DNA of 64,000 bases from Urbifossiella sp046350095 (GCA_046350095.1 JAXMBA010000005.1:427022-491021), one strand, 5' to 3'. Numbered from the stretch's first letter, positions 1 through 9,388 are shown. The notes: a model not told the origin generated them from the letters alone. Program-made: numbers and translations.

Positions 1-383
1 CGGCAGGCCAGGACCGGCAGCACGGTGTGGCCGGTGGCCTTGCCGGTGACGAAGGCGACGGTGGTGGTGCCGGCCTTGAACCGGTCGATCACCTGCATCA
101 GCTCGTAGCAGGCGCCGAAGCTGGTGTTGGCGGCGTCCTTGCCGCCGGGCGTGAACTCGAACACCACGGTCTTGACCGGCCGGGCGGGGTTGTTGACGCG
201 CGCCTCGACCTGGTTCTTGATCCGCTGCACGCCCTCGGACGTGACCGGGCTCGGCACGGCGACGATCATCCCCTCGGTGGTGCGGACGTCGGCGGCGTTC
301 TGGGAGCGGGCGGGGGGGCTGAAGAGCCCGCCGGCGGCCGCGGCGAGGGCGGCCAACAGCGGCAGGCGGGCCGTGCGGGTCAT
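1..383 (-). CDS. NfeD/ClpP-like membrane serine protease, N-terminal part (cut by window edge)
   Basis: The gene runs off the left edge; about 127 residues are visible from ATG at 383. The N-terminus is a signal peptide (MTRTARLPLLAALAAAAGG) ending near an A-R-S site. It is followed by a beta-strand and glycine turn (VVFEFTPGGKDA) typical of the ClpP/crotonase fold in NfeD-type membrane-bound serine proteases, where the strand ends in TPGG. The catalytic serine and lysine and the C-terminal NfeD domain would lie outside the window. The family acts in the envelope in membrane-protein quality control. It is divergent from the fabF-like gene. The assignment rests on the partial N-terminal match only; another ClpP-class secreted protein is possible. 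Confidence 0.55.
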   Translation of the reverse strand, partial: MTRTARLPLLAALAAAAGGLFSPPARSQNAADVRTTEGMIVAVPSPVTSEGVQRIKNQVEARVNNPARPVKTVVFEFTPGGKDAANTSFGACYELMQVIDRFKAGTTTVAFVTGKATGHTVLPVLAC

Positions 384-522
384 CGGGGTGGCGTCCTTCG
401 CGCGGCGGGGCGGAGGCGCCCGCCTGCCCAGATTATAACGGACGCGCCGCGCCGCGGGGCGGGGTTTCGGAAACGGCGCGCGGGTTTGCGGCGCGAGGCG
501 CCCGGGGTTTGCCCGTCTCGTT

Positions 523-564
523 CTGCCGCCCGCGGCGTGGCGGCGCGGGCGCCGCGGGCGGCAG
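523..564. repeat. Perfect 15-bp GC-rich hairpin in a divergent promoter region
   Basis: Arms 523-537 and 550-564 are exact inverse complements around a 12-nt loop. There is no T-tract on either side, so it is not a classical terminator. It lies in the 461-bp gap between the NfeD-like and fabF-like genes (384-844), which holds no gene I can support. It could be a 5'-leader structure of the leftward gene. Confidence 0.5.
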
Positions 565-645
565 CACCCGACGGGTTGTAGCGGTTGTGCCGCCCCGGGT
601 CGCGCCGGATGTGTCTGACGTTCAGCCCGGCAAAGGTTTGGGGGA

Positions 646-674
646 TTGAAGGGTTCCGCCGAACGGGGTAGATA
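646..674 (+). promoter_or_regulatory. Sigma70-type promoter for the fabF-like gene
   Basis: TTGAAG at 646-651 and TAGATA at 669-674 are separated by exactly 17 nt, close to the sigma70 consensus, in an otherwise very GC-rich stretch. Transcription would start near 681 and leave a leader of about 165 nt. An upstream in-frame ATG at 674 overlaps the -10 box, which argues for translation starting at 845. Confidence 0.55.
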
Positions 675-844
675 TGGAGGGGGTGGGGAAGCTGGGTGGT
701 TTCGGTAACGCGTCGGCCCGGAGGTTGCCGATCAACAACGAGTCGCCCCACGGGCGCGGCCGGACGCCGCGGCGGGCGACGGGGAAGCGTGACGTGCCGG
801 CCCCTCTCACGGACGAGGCGAGGGCGGCCGACCAGGGGACCGTC

Positions 845-2131
845 ATGCGTCGGGTGGTGATTTCCGGCGTCGGCGTCGTCGCCCCCAACGGGGTGGGCAA
901 AGACGCCTTCTGGCAGGGCTGCATCGACGGGCACAGCGGCATCGGGCCGATCCGCTCGTTCGACGCGTCGAACCACCCCATCCGGGTGGCGGGCGAGGTC
1001 CACGACTTCGACCCCGAGCCGTTCATCCCCCACGCCTTCCGCAAGAGCGTGAAGGTGATGGGCCGGGCCGCGCGGTTCGGCATCGGCGCCGCCGGGCTGG
1101 CCGTCCGCGACAGCGGCCTCGACATCGCCGCCGAAGACCCCGCCAAGCTCGGCGTCGTGATGGGCGCCGGGCTCATCCCGATGGACCTCGGCGAGCTCGC
1201 CCCGCTGCTGGCCCGCGCCTGCCAGGAGGAGGGCTTCGACCCCACGAAGCTCCCGGCCGGCGGCGGCGACCCGCAGATGTTCCCGCTGTGGCTGCTGAAG
1301 TACCTGCCGAACATGGTGGCGGCGCACATCTCGATGGCGTTCAACTGCCAGGGGCCCAACAACACCGTCGTCACGGCGTGCGTCGCCGGCACGCAGGCCG
1401 TGGGCGAGGGCTTCCGCCTGGTGAGCCGCGGCGACGCCGACGTGATGCTGTGCGGCGGCGCCGACAGCCGCATCGACCCGCTGATGCTGCTGGCGTACAC
1501 CGCGCTCGGCACCCTGAGCAAGCAGGGGGCGCTGCCGCCGGAGGAGCGGAGCCGGCCGTTCGACCGGCTGCGCGACGGGTTCGTCATCGCCGAGGGGGCC
1601 GCGGTGCTGGTGCTGGAGGAGTACGAGCGGGCCAAGGCGCGGAACGCCCCGATCTACGCCGAGGTGAAGGGCTGGGGGAGCACCTTCGACGCCTACTCGG
1701 TGACGAAGCCGGACCCGGACGGCCGCGGCGGCGCCCGGGCGATCGCGGCGGCGCTGGACGAGGCGAAGGTGGACCACCGCGACGTGGGCTACATCAACGC
1801 CCACGGCACGAGCACGAAGCTGAACGACGCGATGGAGACGGCGGCGGTGAAGCGGGTGTTCGGCGAGCGGTCGCGCGAGGTGCAGCTGTCGAGCATCAAG
1901 AGCATGATCGGCCACTCGATCGGCGCGAGCGGCGCGATCGAGGCGGCGGCGCTGGCGATGAGCCTGCACACGCAGGTGTACCCGCCGACGATCAACCTGA
2001 AGAACCCCGACCCGGCGTGCGACCTGGACTACATCCCGAACACCGCCCGCGAGGGCCGGGTGCGCTACGGGCTGAGCACGAGCTTCGGCTTCGGCGGCCA
2101 GAACGGCGCGCTGGTGATGGCGGCGGTGTGA
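845..2131 (+). CDS. Beta-ketoacyl-ACP synthase II-like condensing enzyme
   Basis: This 428-residue thiolase-fold enzyme has the length of FabF. It carries the nucleophile Cys179 in TACVAGTQA, His320 in NAHGTSTKLND and His357 in GHSIGASGA, plus the C-terminal FGFGGQN glycine motif. FabF condenses malonyl-ACP with acyl-ACP in fatty-acid elongation. The start at 845 was chosen because MRRVVISGVGVVAPNG is the canonical N-terminus; the in-frame upstream extension is low-complexity and overlaps the predicted promoter. No acpP or fabG lies next to it, so a role in a dedicated lipid or polyketide pathway rather than housekeeping synthesis is possible. Confidence 0.9.
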   Translation: MRRVVISGVGVVAPNGVGKDAFWQGCIDGHSGIGPIRSFDASNHPIRVAGEVHDFDPEPFIPHAFRKSVKVMGRAARFGIGAAGLAVRDSGLDIAAEDPAKLGVVMGAGLIPMDLGELAPLLARACQEEGFDPTKLPAGGGDPQMFPLWLLKYLPNMVAAHISMAFNCQGPNNTVVTACVAGTQAVGEGFRLVSRGDADVMLCGGADSRIDPLMLLAYTALGTLSKQGALPPEERSRPFDRLRDGFVIAEGAAVLVLEEYERAKARNAPIYAEVKGWGSTFDAYSVTKPDPDGRGGARAIAAALDEAKVDHRDVGYINAHGTSTKLNDAMETAAVKRVFGERSREVQLSSIKSMIGHSIGASGAIEAAALAMSLHTQVYPPTINLKNPDPACDLDYIPNTAREGRVRYGLSTSFGFGGQNGALVMAAV

Positions 2132-2208
2132 CGTGTTGGTGATCGCAGGCGAGCGGCCCGCCGTCAGGCGCCGGGTCGCTCGCTGCATTTCTTCGCTACA
2201 CTTCCCGA

Positions 2209-2505
2209 ATGCCCGACTTCCGCGACGTGGACCCGCGTGAGCTCCGCGTCCCGCCGAGCCGCCGGCAGGGCGCCGACCCGGCGAAACTGGCTCGACAAAT
2301 CTCCCGGTTCGGGGCCTCGACGGCCGGGATGCCGCCGCCGTGGGTGTACGAGGGCACGGACGGTGTCCTCCTGCTGTACAATGGCGTTACCCGGGCGACC
2401 CGCGTCGCCAAACTGGCCCCGGGCGTCCTCATCCGGGTCGAGGTGATCGGCCGGCTCCCCCGGGCGTTCGCCGCCGATCCCAAGATCGGAGACCTCCTCC
2501 CATGA
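2209..2505 (+). CDS. Small ParB/sulfiredoxin-fold-like protein
   Basis: This 98-residue protein begins with DPRELRVPPSRRQGADPAKLARQISRFG. That resembles the N-terminal ParB nuclease-like fold (specified position, then relation to a partner residue set), followed by a strand-rich segment (GVLLLYNGVTRATRVAKL). The HTH DNA-binding part of true ParB is absent. The gene overlaps the next by ATGA, so the two are probably translationally coupled. The function is unknown. The similarity is from pattern only and could be superficial. Confidence 0.45.
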   Translation: MPDFRDVDPRELRVPPSRRQGADPAKLARQISRFGASTAGMPPPWVYEGTDGVLLLYNGVTRATRVAKLAPGVLIRVEVIGRLPRAFAADPKIGDLLP

Positions 2506-2729
2506 CCCCGGACGCACAGCGGGCGACTCTGGCGGCGCTGGCCGAGGTGTGGGCGCTCGGCCCCGACCTTCGCCTGGGCCAACTCGTCGCCCACCTCGGC
2601 TTCCTGGGCGAGGTGTACCACGGCCGCGGTCTCGGCGACCTCGACGACGACGAACTCCTCGACGTGGCCCGCCGCCACCGGGCGGAACTGCTCGCCCGCC
2701 AGCCGGTCGGCGAGGCGCGGGCGTCCTGA
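2502..2729 (+). CDS. Small hypothetical protein coupled to the ParB-fold gene
   Basis: This 75-residue acidic, largely helical protein starts at the ATG that overlaps the stop of the preceding gene (ATGA). The sequence (MTPDAQRATLAALAEVWALGPDLRLGQLVAHLG, then GLGDLDDDELLDVARRH) suggests a small helical bundle. I do not recognise a family. The overlap with the upstream gene suggests a two-gene unit whose products act together, perhaps as a toxin-antitoxin-like or regulatory pair, but nothing in the residues proves that. Confidence 0.5.
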   Translation: MTPDAQRATLAALAEVWALGPDLRLGQLVAHLGFLGEVYHGRGLGDLDDDELLDVARRHRAELLARQPVGEARAS

Positions 2730-2747
2730 CACGCACCGGGCTCACCC

Positions 2748-2999
2748 ATGTCCGCCATCACCCCCACCGACGCCGCGATTGATGAGGCCGCCTCCCTCCT
2801 CCGCGGCGCGCGGAGCGTCCTGTTCGTCACCGGCGCCGGGCTCTCGGCCGACTCCGGCCTACCCACCTACCGCGGCGTCGGCGGGCTGTACGACGGCGCC
2901 GACCCCGAGGACGGGCTGCCGATCGAGTCGATCATGTCCGGCGACACGTTCCGGGAGCGGGCTGCGCTGGACGCGGTGTGGGCGGCGTACAATCGCTGA
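2748..2999 (+). pseudogene. Sir2-family deacetylase remnant (N-terminal third only)
   Basis: Eighty-three residues contain the sirtuin NAD-binding signature GAGLSADSGLPTYRG followed by GGLYDGADPEDGLPIESIMSGDTF, then stop after VWAAYNR. Intact sirtuins are about 230-280 residues and need the downstream QNVDGLH and catalytic His motifs. Neither is present in any frame before the M28 peptidase begins about 95 bp later. It therefore looks like a deletion remnant whose 3' part was replaced by the peptidase. Expression of a stable product is doubtful. Confidence 0.7.
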
Positions 3000-3093
3000 C
3001 GCCCACGCCGGAGGCCGACCCATACACGTCGCCAGCTCCGCGAACCGCCGCCCGCGGCCGAGCGACGCCGCCGTCGCCGCCGCGCTCGCCGCC

Positions 3094-3909
3094 GTGTCCC
3101 CGGACCGCCTCCGCGGGCTCGTCGATCTCCTGTCGTTCCGGCGCCCCTACGCCGACCGCCGCGCCAACACCCGCGCCCGCGATCTGCTCCTCCAATACCT
3201 CCGCACCCTCGGCTACACCCCGTCCCTGCACGGCCGGTTCGGCAACGTCGTCGCGTCGGCCGGCGGCGACGGCCCCGCGCTGCTGCTCGGCGCGCACTAC
3301 GACTCCGTCCCCGGCACGCCCGGCGCCGACGACAACGCCTCGGCCGTGGCCGCGTGCCTGGAGTGCGCCCGCCTGCTGACGGACCACGACGTCGGGCCGG
3401 TGCGGATCGTGCTGTTCAACCGCGAAGAAGACGGCCTGCTCGGCAGCACCGAGTACGTCGCCGACCTGCCGGCGGGCGCGGTGGGCGAGGCGCACGTGTT
3501 CGAGATGGTGGGCTTCCGCACGACCGCACCCAAGAGCCAGCGGATGCCGCCGGGCCTACCGGGGTTTCTGGCGCCGGACGTGGGCGACTTCCTGGGCCTG
3601 CTGGCGAACCGCCACTCGAACGCGGTGGCGGAGGAGCTGGTGCGGCTGGCCGCGACGTACCTGCCGGGTTTCCCGGTGCTGGCGCTGAAGATGTACCTCG
3701 GCATCGAGGCGCGGGTGGACCACCTGCACCGGAGCGACCACGCGCCGTTCTGGCGGGCCGGCCTGCCGGCGCTGATGTGGACCGACACGAGCGAGTTCCG
3801 CAACCGCCACTACCACCAGCCGACCGATACCCCCGACACGCTCGACTACGACTTCCTGGCGAACGTGACGCGGCTGGCGCTGGCCCGGACGCTGACGCGC
3901 GGCGCGTGA
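3094..3909 (+). CDS. M28-family zinc aminopeptidase
   Basis: This M28 peptidase-like protein has HYDSVPGTPGADDNASAV (zinc His and bridging Asp), NREEDGLLGS (general-base Glu and zinc Glu), and a C-terminal HRSDHAPFWRAGLPALMWTDT with RNRHYHQPTDTPDTLDY (last zinc His). M28 enzymes remove N-terminal residues from peptides. GTG at 3094 is the most plausible start, giving 271 residues; the same frame stays open upstream, with no other convincing start, to 2779 within the sirtuin remnant. No signal peptide is visible with this start, so it may be cytosolic, or the true 5' end may have been lost. Confidence 0.75.
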   Translation: MSPDRLRGLVDLLSFRRPYADRRANTRARDLLLQYLRTLGYTPSLHGRFGNVVASAGGDGPALLLGAHYDSVPGTPGADDNASAVAACLECARLLTDHDVGPVRIVLFNREEDGLLGSTEYVADLPAGAVGEAHVFEMVGFRTTAPKSQRMPPGLPGFLAPDVGDFLGLLANRHSNAVAEELVRLAATYLPGFPVLALKMYLGIEARVDHLHRSDHAPFWRAGLPALMWTDTSEFRNRHYHQPTDTPDTLDYDFLANVTRLALARTLTRGA

Positions 3910-4024
3910 TCAACGGCCCGGCTCGCCGGGTCGATGCGCCGCTGTCGGCCGTAAGTCCCGGCCGGGCAACGCTTCGCGCCGGGCCGACCGCTGCGGCGTC
4001 GGAATGACATATATTTGTGTATTT

Positions 4025-4072
4025 GACTCAATTCGTGCCTCGACCCCCCGGGGGGGAGCCGTACACACAATG
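4025..4072 (+). repeat. Copy 1 of the CCCCCCGGGGGG-centred dispersed element
   Basis: The core GACTCAATTCGTGCCTCG is followed by a C6/G7 palindromic centre and then CGTACACACAATG. The same core is at 33528-33573 and, inverted, around 59479-59546. It lies in the 296-bp gap between the M28 peptidase and the esterase gene and contains no gene. Copies 1 and 2 share both flanks; copy 3 shares only the left one. Confidence 0.85.
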
Positions 4073-4205
4073 AAATCGGCCCGAACGACGACACCCGGGG
4101 CGGACGTGACCCGGCCGGCACCGGCCCGCGCCGCCGCGCCGGCGTAGGCGTCGCTTTCGGCTCACCCCTCGGGTATGCTGGCGGCCTGCCCCCCGGAGCC
4201 GCCCC

Positions 4206-6233
4206 ATGCGCCACGTCCTGCCCCTCCTCGTACTCGCTGCTGCGGCGCCCGCCGCGCCCGCCGACTACCTCGACTTCGTCCGCTCACAGGCCGCCGCCCT
4301 CCGCGCCGCCGACCGGCCGCCGGATAGCGTCGCCGAGTGGGACGCCCGCGCGAAGCAGCTCCGCGCCGACCTCACGGCCGCGTGGGGCGGCTTCCCCGCG
4401 GAGAAGTGCCCGCTCGACCCGCAGGAGCACGGCGAGCTCGTGCGCGACGGCTACGTCGTGAAGAAGGTCAGCTTCCAGACGCGGCCCGGGGTGCGGATGC
4501 CCGCGAACCTGTACCTCCCGGCCGGCGCAACGTCGAGCAGCAAGCGCGCCGCGATCCTGATGGTGCACGGCCACTGGAAGGGCGCCAAGCAAGACCCCGT
4601 GGTGCAGTCGCGCTGCATTGGCGCCGCGAAGCTCGGGTTCGTGGTGCTGTGCGTGGACGCCTTCGGCGCCGGCGAGCGCGCGGTGGGAACGGCGCTGGGC
4701 GAGTACCACGGCGACACCACCGCCGCGACGCTGCTGCCCGTCGGCCTGCCGCTGTCGGGGTTGCAGGTGTACGAGAACATGCGGGCCGTCGATTACCTGC
4801 AGTCGCTCCCGCAGGTGGACGGCGCGAGGATCGGCATCACCGGCGCCAGCGGCGGCGGCAACCAGACGATGTACGCCGGCGCGATGGACGAGCGGTTCAA
4901 GGCCGTGGTGCCGGTCTGCTCCGTCGGCAACTACCAGGCGTACCTCGGCGCCGCGTGCTGTCTGTGCGAGGTGGTGCCGGGGGCGCTGCGGTTCACCGAG
5001 GAAGGCGCCGTGCTGGGGCTGGTCGCGCCGCGGGCGCTGATGGTGGTGAGCGCCACGAAGGACGCCCGGCAGTTCAGCGTGGACGAGGCGAAGAAGTCGC
5101 TGGCGTTCGCGCGGCCGGTGTTCGACGTGTTCAAGAAGGGCGGGGCAGTCAAGCACGCGATCTTCGACAGCGGTCACGACTACAGCAAGGCGATGCGCGA
5201 GGAGATGTACGGGTGGATGGCGCTCCACCTCCGCGGCGAGGGCGACGGCACGCCGATCCCGGAGCCGGCGTTCCAGACCGAAGACCCCGAGGCGCTCCGC
5301 TGCTGGCCCGGCGACTCGCGCCCGAAGGATTACGTCACGATCCCACGCTTCGCCGCCGCCGAGGCGAAGAAGCTGCTGGCGGCGATCGACCCGCCGAACG
5401 GCGAGGTGAACTGGCGGGCGTGGGCCGACGCCCGCCGCAAGACGCTGGCCGAGAAGACGCTCGGCGGTTTGCCGAAGGGCGGGCCGGTGCGGTTCAGCCC
5501 GCCGCAGAACGGCCTGGCGCCGTTCGAGTCCGAGCCGGGGGCGGTGGCCCTGGCAACGTACGAGCCGGTCGGGAGGAAACGGCTGGTCGTGGTCGTCGGG
5601 CTCGACGGCCCGGCCGCGACCGCCGACAGCAAACTCCTGCCGGCGCTCCGGGCGGACGGCACCTACCTGGTCCGGCTCGCCCCGCGGGGGACCGGGCCGG
5701 ATGCCCCCAAGGGGGACCGCGTCGGCCGCAGCCCGGACCACAATTCGGCGGAGTGGGGCCTCTGGCTCGGCCGCCCGCTCCTCGGCCAGTGGGTGGTGGA
5801 CGTGCGGCGGCAACTCGACCTGATCGAGCAACAGGAGCGGAAGCTGCCGCCCGATGTTGTCGTGGTCGGCGAGGGCCCGGCCGGGCTCGTCGCGCTGGCC
5901 GCCGCGGCGACGGATTCGCGGATCACGAAGGTCGCGGCGGTGAACACGCTGGCCAGCTTCGTGACCGACGCGCCGTACCAGAACCAGCGGCTCGGCACGT
6001 TCGCCCCCGGCATCCTGCGGGACGTCGGCGACGTGGCGCACCTGGCGGCGCTCGCGGCCCCGCGGCGCGTCGTGATCGGCGGCGGCGTCGGCCCGACGGG
6101 GGCGCCGCTGACGACGGAGCAGGTGCGGGCGCTCCACCAGCCGGCGCGTCAGATTTGGGACGCCCACGGCGCCGCCGACGTGCTGCGGATCGTGGACGCG
6201 GACCCGGCGAAGGTCGCTGAGGCGCTGTGGTGA
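4206..6233 (+). CDS. Secreted alpha/beta-hydrolase, acetyl-xylan-esterase/dienelactone-hydrolase type
   Basis: This 675-residue protein has a cleavable signal peptide (about residues 1-19). The hydrolase domain spans roughly residues 60-360, with the oxyanion motif MVHGHW near 121, nucleophile Ser215 in GASGGGNQ, and a candidate catalytic His in DSGHDYS near 325. A second half (about 370-675) looks like another, degenerate alpha/beta domain without a clear nucleophile elbow (VVVVGEGPAGLVALA). This layout matches the large AXE1-like esterases that are common in planctomycetes, which deacetylate polysaccharides outside the cytoplasm. It is convergent with the dihydropteroate-synthase-like gene across a long palindrome. 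Confidence 0.75.
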   Translation: MRHVLPLLVLAAAAPAAPADYLDFVRSQAAALRAADRPPDSVAEWDARAKQLRADLTAAWGGFPAEKCPLDPQEHGELVRDGYVVKKVSFQTRPGVRMPANLYLPAGATSSSKRAAILMVHGHWKGAKQDPVVQSRCIGAAKLGFVVLCVDAFGAGERAVGTALGEYHGDTTAATLLPVGLPLSGLQVYENMRAVDYLQSLPQVDGARIGITGASGGGNQTMYAGAMDERFKAVVPVCSVGNYQAYLGAACCLCEVVPGALRFTEEGAVLGLVAPRALMVVSATKDARQFSVDEAKKSLAFARPVFDVFKKGGAVKHAIFDSGHDYSKAMREEMYGWMALHLRGEGDGTPIPEPAFQTEDPEALRCWPGDSRPKDYVTIPRFAAAEAKKLLAAIDPPNGEVNWRAWADARRKTLAEKTLGGLPKGGPVRFSPPQNGLAPFESEPGAVALATYEPVGRKRLVVVVGLDGPAATADSKLLPALRADGTYLVRLAPRGTGPDAPKGDRVGRSPDHNSAEWGLWLGRPLLGQWVVDVRRQLDLIEQQERKLPPDVVVVGEGPAGLVALAAAATDSRITKVAAVNTLASFVTDAPYQNQRLGTFAPGILRDVGDVAHLAALAAPRRVVIGGGVGPTGAPLTTEQVRALHQPARQIWDAHGAADVLRIVDADPAKVAEALW

Positions 6234-6243
6234 GACGAAGAGA

Positions 6244-6352
6244 TTTTTGACAGGATGAACAGGACGAGGCAGGATAGAAAACAAAGACATGATTTAAATC
6301 GAATTCTGTCTTTGTTTTCCATCCTGCTTCGTCCTGTTCATCCTGTCAAAAA
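6244..6352. terminator. 46-bp-arm palindrome between convergent genes, likely bidirectional terminator
   Basis: Arms 6244-6289 and 6307-6352 match at 44 of 46 positions around a 17-nt AT-rich loop. Each arm ends in a TTTTT or AAAAA run, so transcription from either side meets a hairpin followed by U residues. The arms contain CAGGATGAACAGGACGA-type near-repeats. It starts 11 nt after the esterase stop codon and ends 7 nt before the stop codon of the leftward gene. Confidence 0.8.
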
Positions 6353-6358
6353 TTGGCT

Positions 6359-7738
<1,380 letters not shown>

Positions 7739-7764
7739 GGGGGGCTCGGGGGGTCGGAAGCCGG

Positions 7765-8715
7765 TCACGGCGCGGGGAACTGCGGCGGCCGGCCCGCGAT
7801 CACGCCGAGTACGTCGCGCACCACCCAGCTCATGTTCTCCACCGCCGTGTACGTCCGCGCCGCCATGTGCGGCGTCAGCAGCACGTTGTCCAGCCCCAAC
7901 AGCGGGAAGTCCGGCCCCGGCGGCTCGGGGTCGAACACGTCGACGGCGGCGCCGGCGAGCCGCTTCGCGCGCAGCGCCGCCGCCAGCGCCGCGGCGTCGA
8001 GCACCTCGCCGCGGCTGGCGTTGATGAGGACCGCCGTCGGCTTCATCAGCCCCAGCTGCGGCGCGCCCACGAGGTGCTCGTTGCCCGGCCGCATGTCGGT
8101 GTGGAGCGTCAGCACGTCGGCCTCGCGGAACAGCGTCGGCGGGTCCACGGCCTCGGCGGCGAAGGTGAGGTGCGGCCGCACGTCGAGCAGGTCGTGGTAG
8201 ATGACGCGCATACCGAAGCCGTTCGCCACGACGTGCCCGACGCGGCGGCCGACGCGGCCCATGCCGAGGACGCCGAGCGTGAGTTCGTTCAGCTGCACGC
8301 CGCGCTGCTCGTTCCGCACCCGTTTGAACTCGGCCGGTGTGTACGCCTTGTCGCGGAAGAACGCCCACGGCCGCAGCAGTTGCAGCATGTACCCGACGAC
8401 GAAGTCGCCGACGGCGAGGGTGTTGGCGTCGGGCGTGTACACGACCTCGACGCCGCGGGCGCGGCAGGCCGGCACGTCGATGTTTTCGAGCCCGACGCCG
8501 CCGCGGCCGACGACCTTGAGCTTCGGCGCGCGGGCCAGCAGCGCCGCGGTCACGCGGGTGTAGGTGCGCACCACCAGGCCGACGGCGTGGGGCAGGGCGG
8601 CGTCGAAATCGGGCGTGTCGGGGGCAGCCTCGACGACGCGGGCGTTCTGCTTCAGCCACGCCAGCGGGGCGGCGTCGGAGTCTTCGGTGACGAGCACGAG
8701 CGGGGGGGTGGTCAT
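7765..8715 (-). CDS. D-2-hydroxyacid dehydrogenase (phosphoglycerate-dehydrogenase-like)
   Basis: The protein has 316 residues and starts at MTTPPLVLVTED. It has the NAD-binding GVLGMGRVGRRVG motif and the catalytic triad of the family: Arg in NASRGEVLD, Glu in DVFDPEPPG, and His in LTPHMAART. The length fits the short form without ACT domains. Such enzymes reduce 2-keto acids or oxidise 3-phosphoglycerate; the substrate cannot be told from the sequence. It is upstream of and close to the dihydropteroate-synthase-like gene. A longer in-frame reading upstream is low-complexity and was not used. Confidence 0.85.
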   Translation of the reverse strand: MTTPPLVLVTEDSDAAPLAWLKQNARVVEAAPDTPDFDAALPHAVGLVVRTYTRVTAALLARAPKLKVVGRGGVGLENIDVPACRARGVEVVYTPDANTLAVGDFVVGYMLQLLRPWAFFRDKAYTPAEFKRVRNEQRGVQLNELTLGVLGMGRVGRRVGHVVANGFGMRVIYHDLLDVRPHLTFAAEAVDPPTLFREADVLTLHTDMRPGNEHLVGAPQLGLMKPTAVLINASRGEVLDAAALAAALRAKRLAGAAVDVFDPEPPGPDFPLLGLDNVLLTPHMAARTYTAVENMSWVVRDVLGVIAGRPPQFPAP

Positions 8716-8799
8716 GCGGGGCGTTGTAGCGAAACGCGGGCGTGAGTCGTACCCTGGGGGCGGGTTGACAGTAGCAGCGCGGGCCGGGAGGCTTCTTAG

Positions 8800-8867
8800 G
8801 TCGGGTCGAGGCTTTGCGAGGCCCGACGTGGGGCGCGGGCCCCGCAAGCGGGCGCCGAGGGCGAATC
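8800..8867 (+). promoter_or_regulatory. Hairpin leader shared with the antitoxin gene at 61.9 kb
   Basis: GTCGGGTCGAG at 8800-8810 and AGGCCCGAC at 8819-8827 form a hairpin, followed by GCGCCGAGGGCGA just before the ATG at 8868. The same order (GTCGGGTCGAG, 8-10 nt, AGGCCCGAC, then GCGCCGAGGCGA and ATG) precedes the unrelated antitoxin gene at 61891. In between, this copy has an extra GC-rich stem. Its role is unknown: a translational leader, terminator or recombination-site remnant. Confidence 0.55.
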
Positions 8868-9092
8868 ATGCTCGAAGACGACCAAGTGTGCTTTCGCTGC
8901 GAGGAACGGGCAGCGACATGCCACGATTGTGGTTGTTGTGGCGAGTGCTGTTGTTGCCCCGAATGTCGTCACTGCGGCCAGCGCGCCGAAAGCGTCTGCC
9001 GGCAATGCGGGCATTGCGACGCGTGCGATCATGCGGCCGACTGCGACCACTCGGACTGGTACGAGGAGCTTGAAGAAGCGGGAGGTGATTGA
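8868..9092 (+). CDS. Cysteine-rich mini-protein, probable metal binder
   Basis: Seventy-four residues hold 17 cysteines and 5 histidines, arranged as repeated CxxC pairs (CFRCEE, CHDCGCCGECCCC, CRHCGQ, CRQCGHCDAC), with an acidic tail DWYEELEEAGGD. The pattern suggests tandem zinc knuckles or a metallothionein-like metal store. There is no signal peptide, so it is probably cytosolic. It is convergent with the antitoxin-like gene, whose stop codon lies 7 nt further on. I do not recognise a named family. Coding status is supported by the leader, the compact frame and the non-random Cys spacing. Confidence 0.6.
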   Translation: MLEDDQVCFRCEERAATCHDCGCCGECCCCPECRHCGQRAESVCRQCGHCDACDHAADCDHSDWYEELEEAGGD

Positions 9093-9098
9093 CCGCCG

Positions 9099-9326
9099 TC
9101 ATCCGCGTGGCCGCTGCACGTGAGCGAGAACCTGCTCCCAGGTCCGCGCCCGGGAGGGGTCGGCGTCGTGCGCGGCCAACCGGCGGGTGAGTTCGTCGAG
9201 CAACTCCGGCGGCGGGGTCGGCCGCCAACCGTCGTCGGCGATGTGGTCCCACAGGCGGAACACGAGATCGAGTTGGTCGTCGAGCGGCCAGGCGCGGACA
9301 GTGTCGAGCGTGGCGGTAGCGTTCAT
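9099..9326 (-). CDS. Addiction-module antitoxin-like protein (TIGR02574 type), apparently orphan
   Basis: Seventy-five residues: LDTVRAWPLDDQLDLVFRLWDHIADDGWRPTPPPELLDELTRRLAAHDADPSRARTWEQV, shortened here, match the small helical addiction-module components where L-x-x-L-W and the PE-E-x-R-x-x-x-x-x-x-P spacing recur. Partners are usually RelE/ParE toxins encoded immediately downstream. Here the downstream side is the oppositely oriented cysteine-rich gene, so no toxin is present. It may act on a toxin elsewhere or be a remnant. Confidence 0.65.
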   Translation of the reverse strand: MNATATLDTVRAWPLDDQLDLVFRLWDHIADDGWRPTPPPELLDELTRRLAAHDADPSRARTWEQVLAHVQRPRG

Positions 9327-9388
9327 TCGCGGGTCCTCAGTCCACCGCCAGCTTACCCGCCCGCCGGCCCGGCGGGAAGCCGCACCCG

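Noticed and set aside
380..2188. Long leftward open frame over the fabF gene
   Set aside because: Opposite strand of a clear condensing enzyme; the translation is Arg/His/Val-rich shadow sequence without a family pattern. Many similar long shadow frames (4284-6290, 6353-8200, 9455-11605, 18110-20044, 24127-26505) were rejected for the same reason.
2779..3093. N-terminal extension of the M28 peptidase
   Set aside because: The extension overlaps the sirtuin fragment in another frame and is Pro/Arg/Ser-rich, unlike any peptidase N-terminus.
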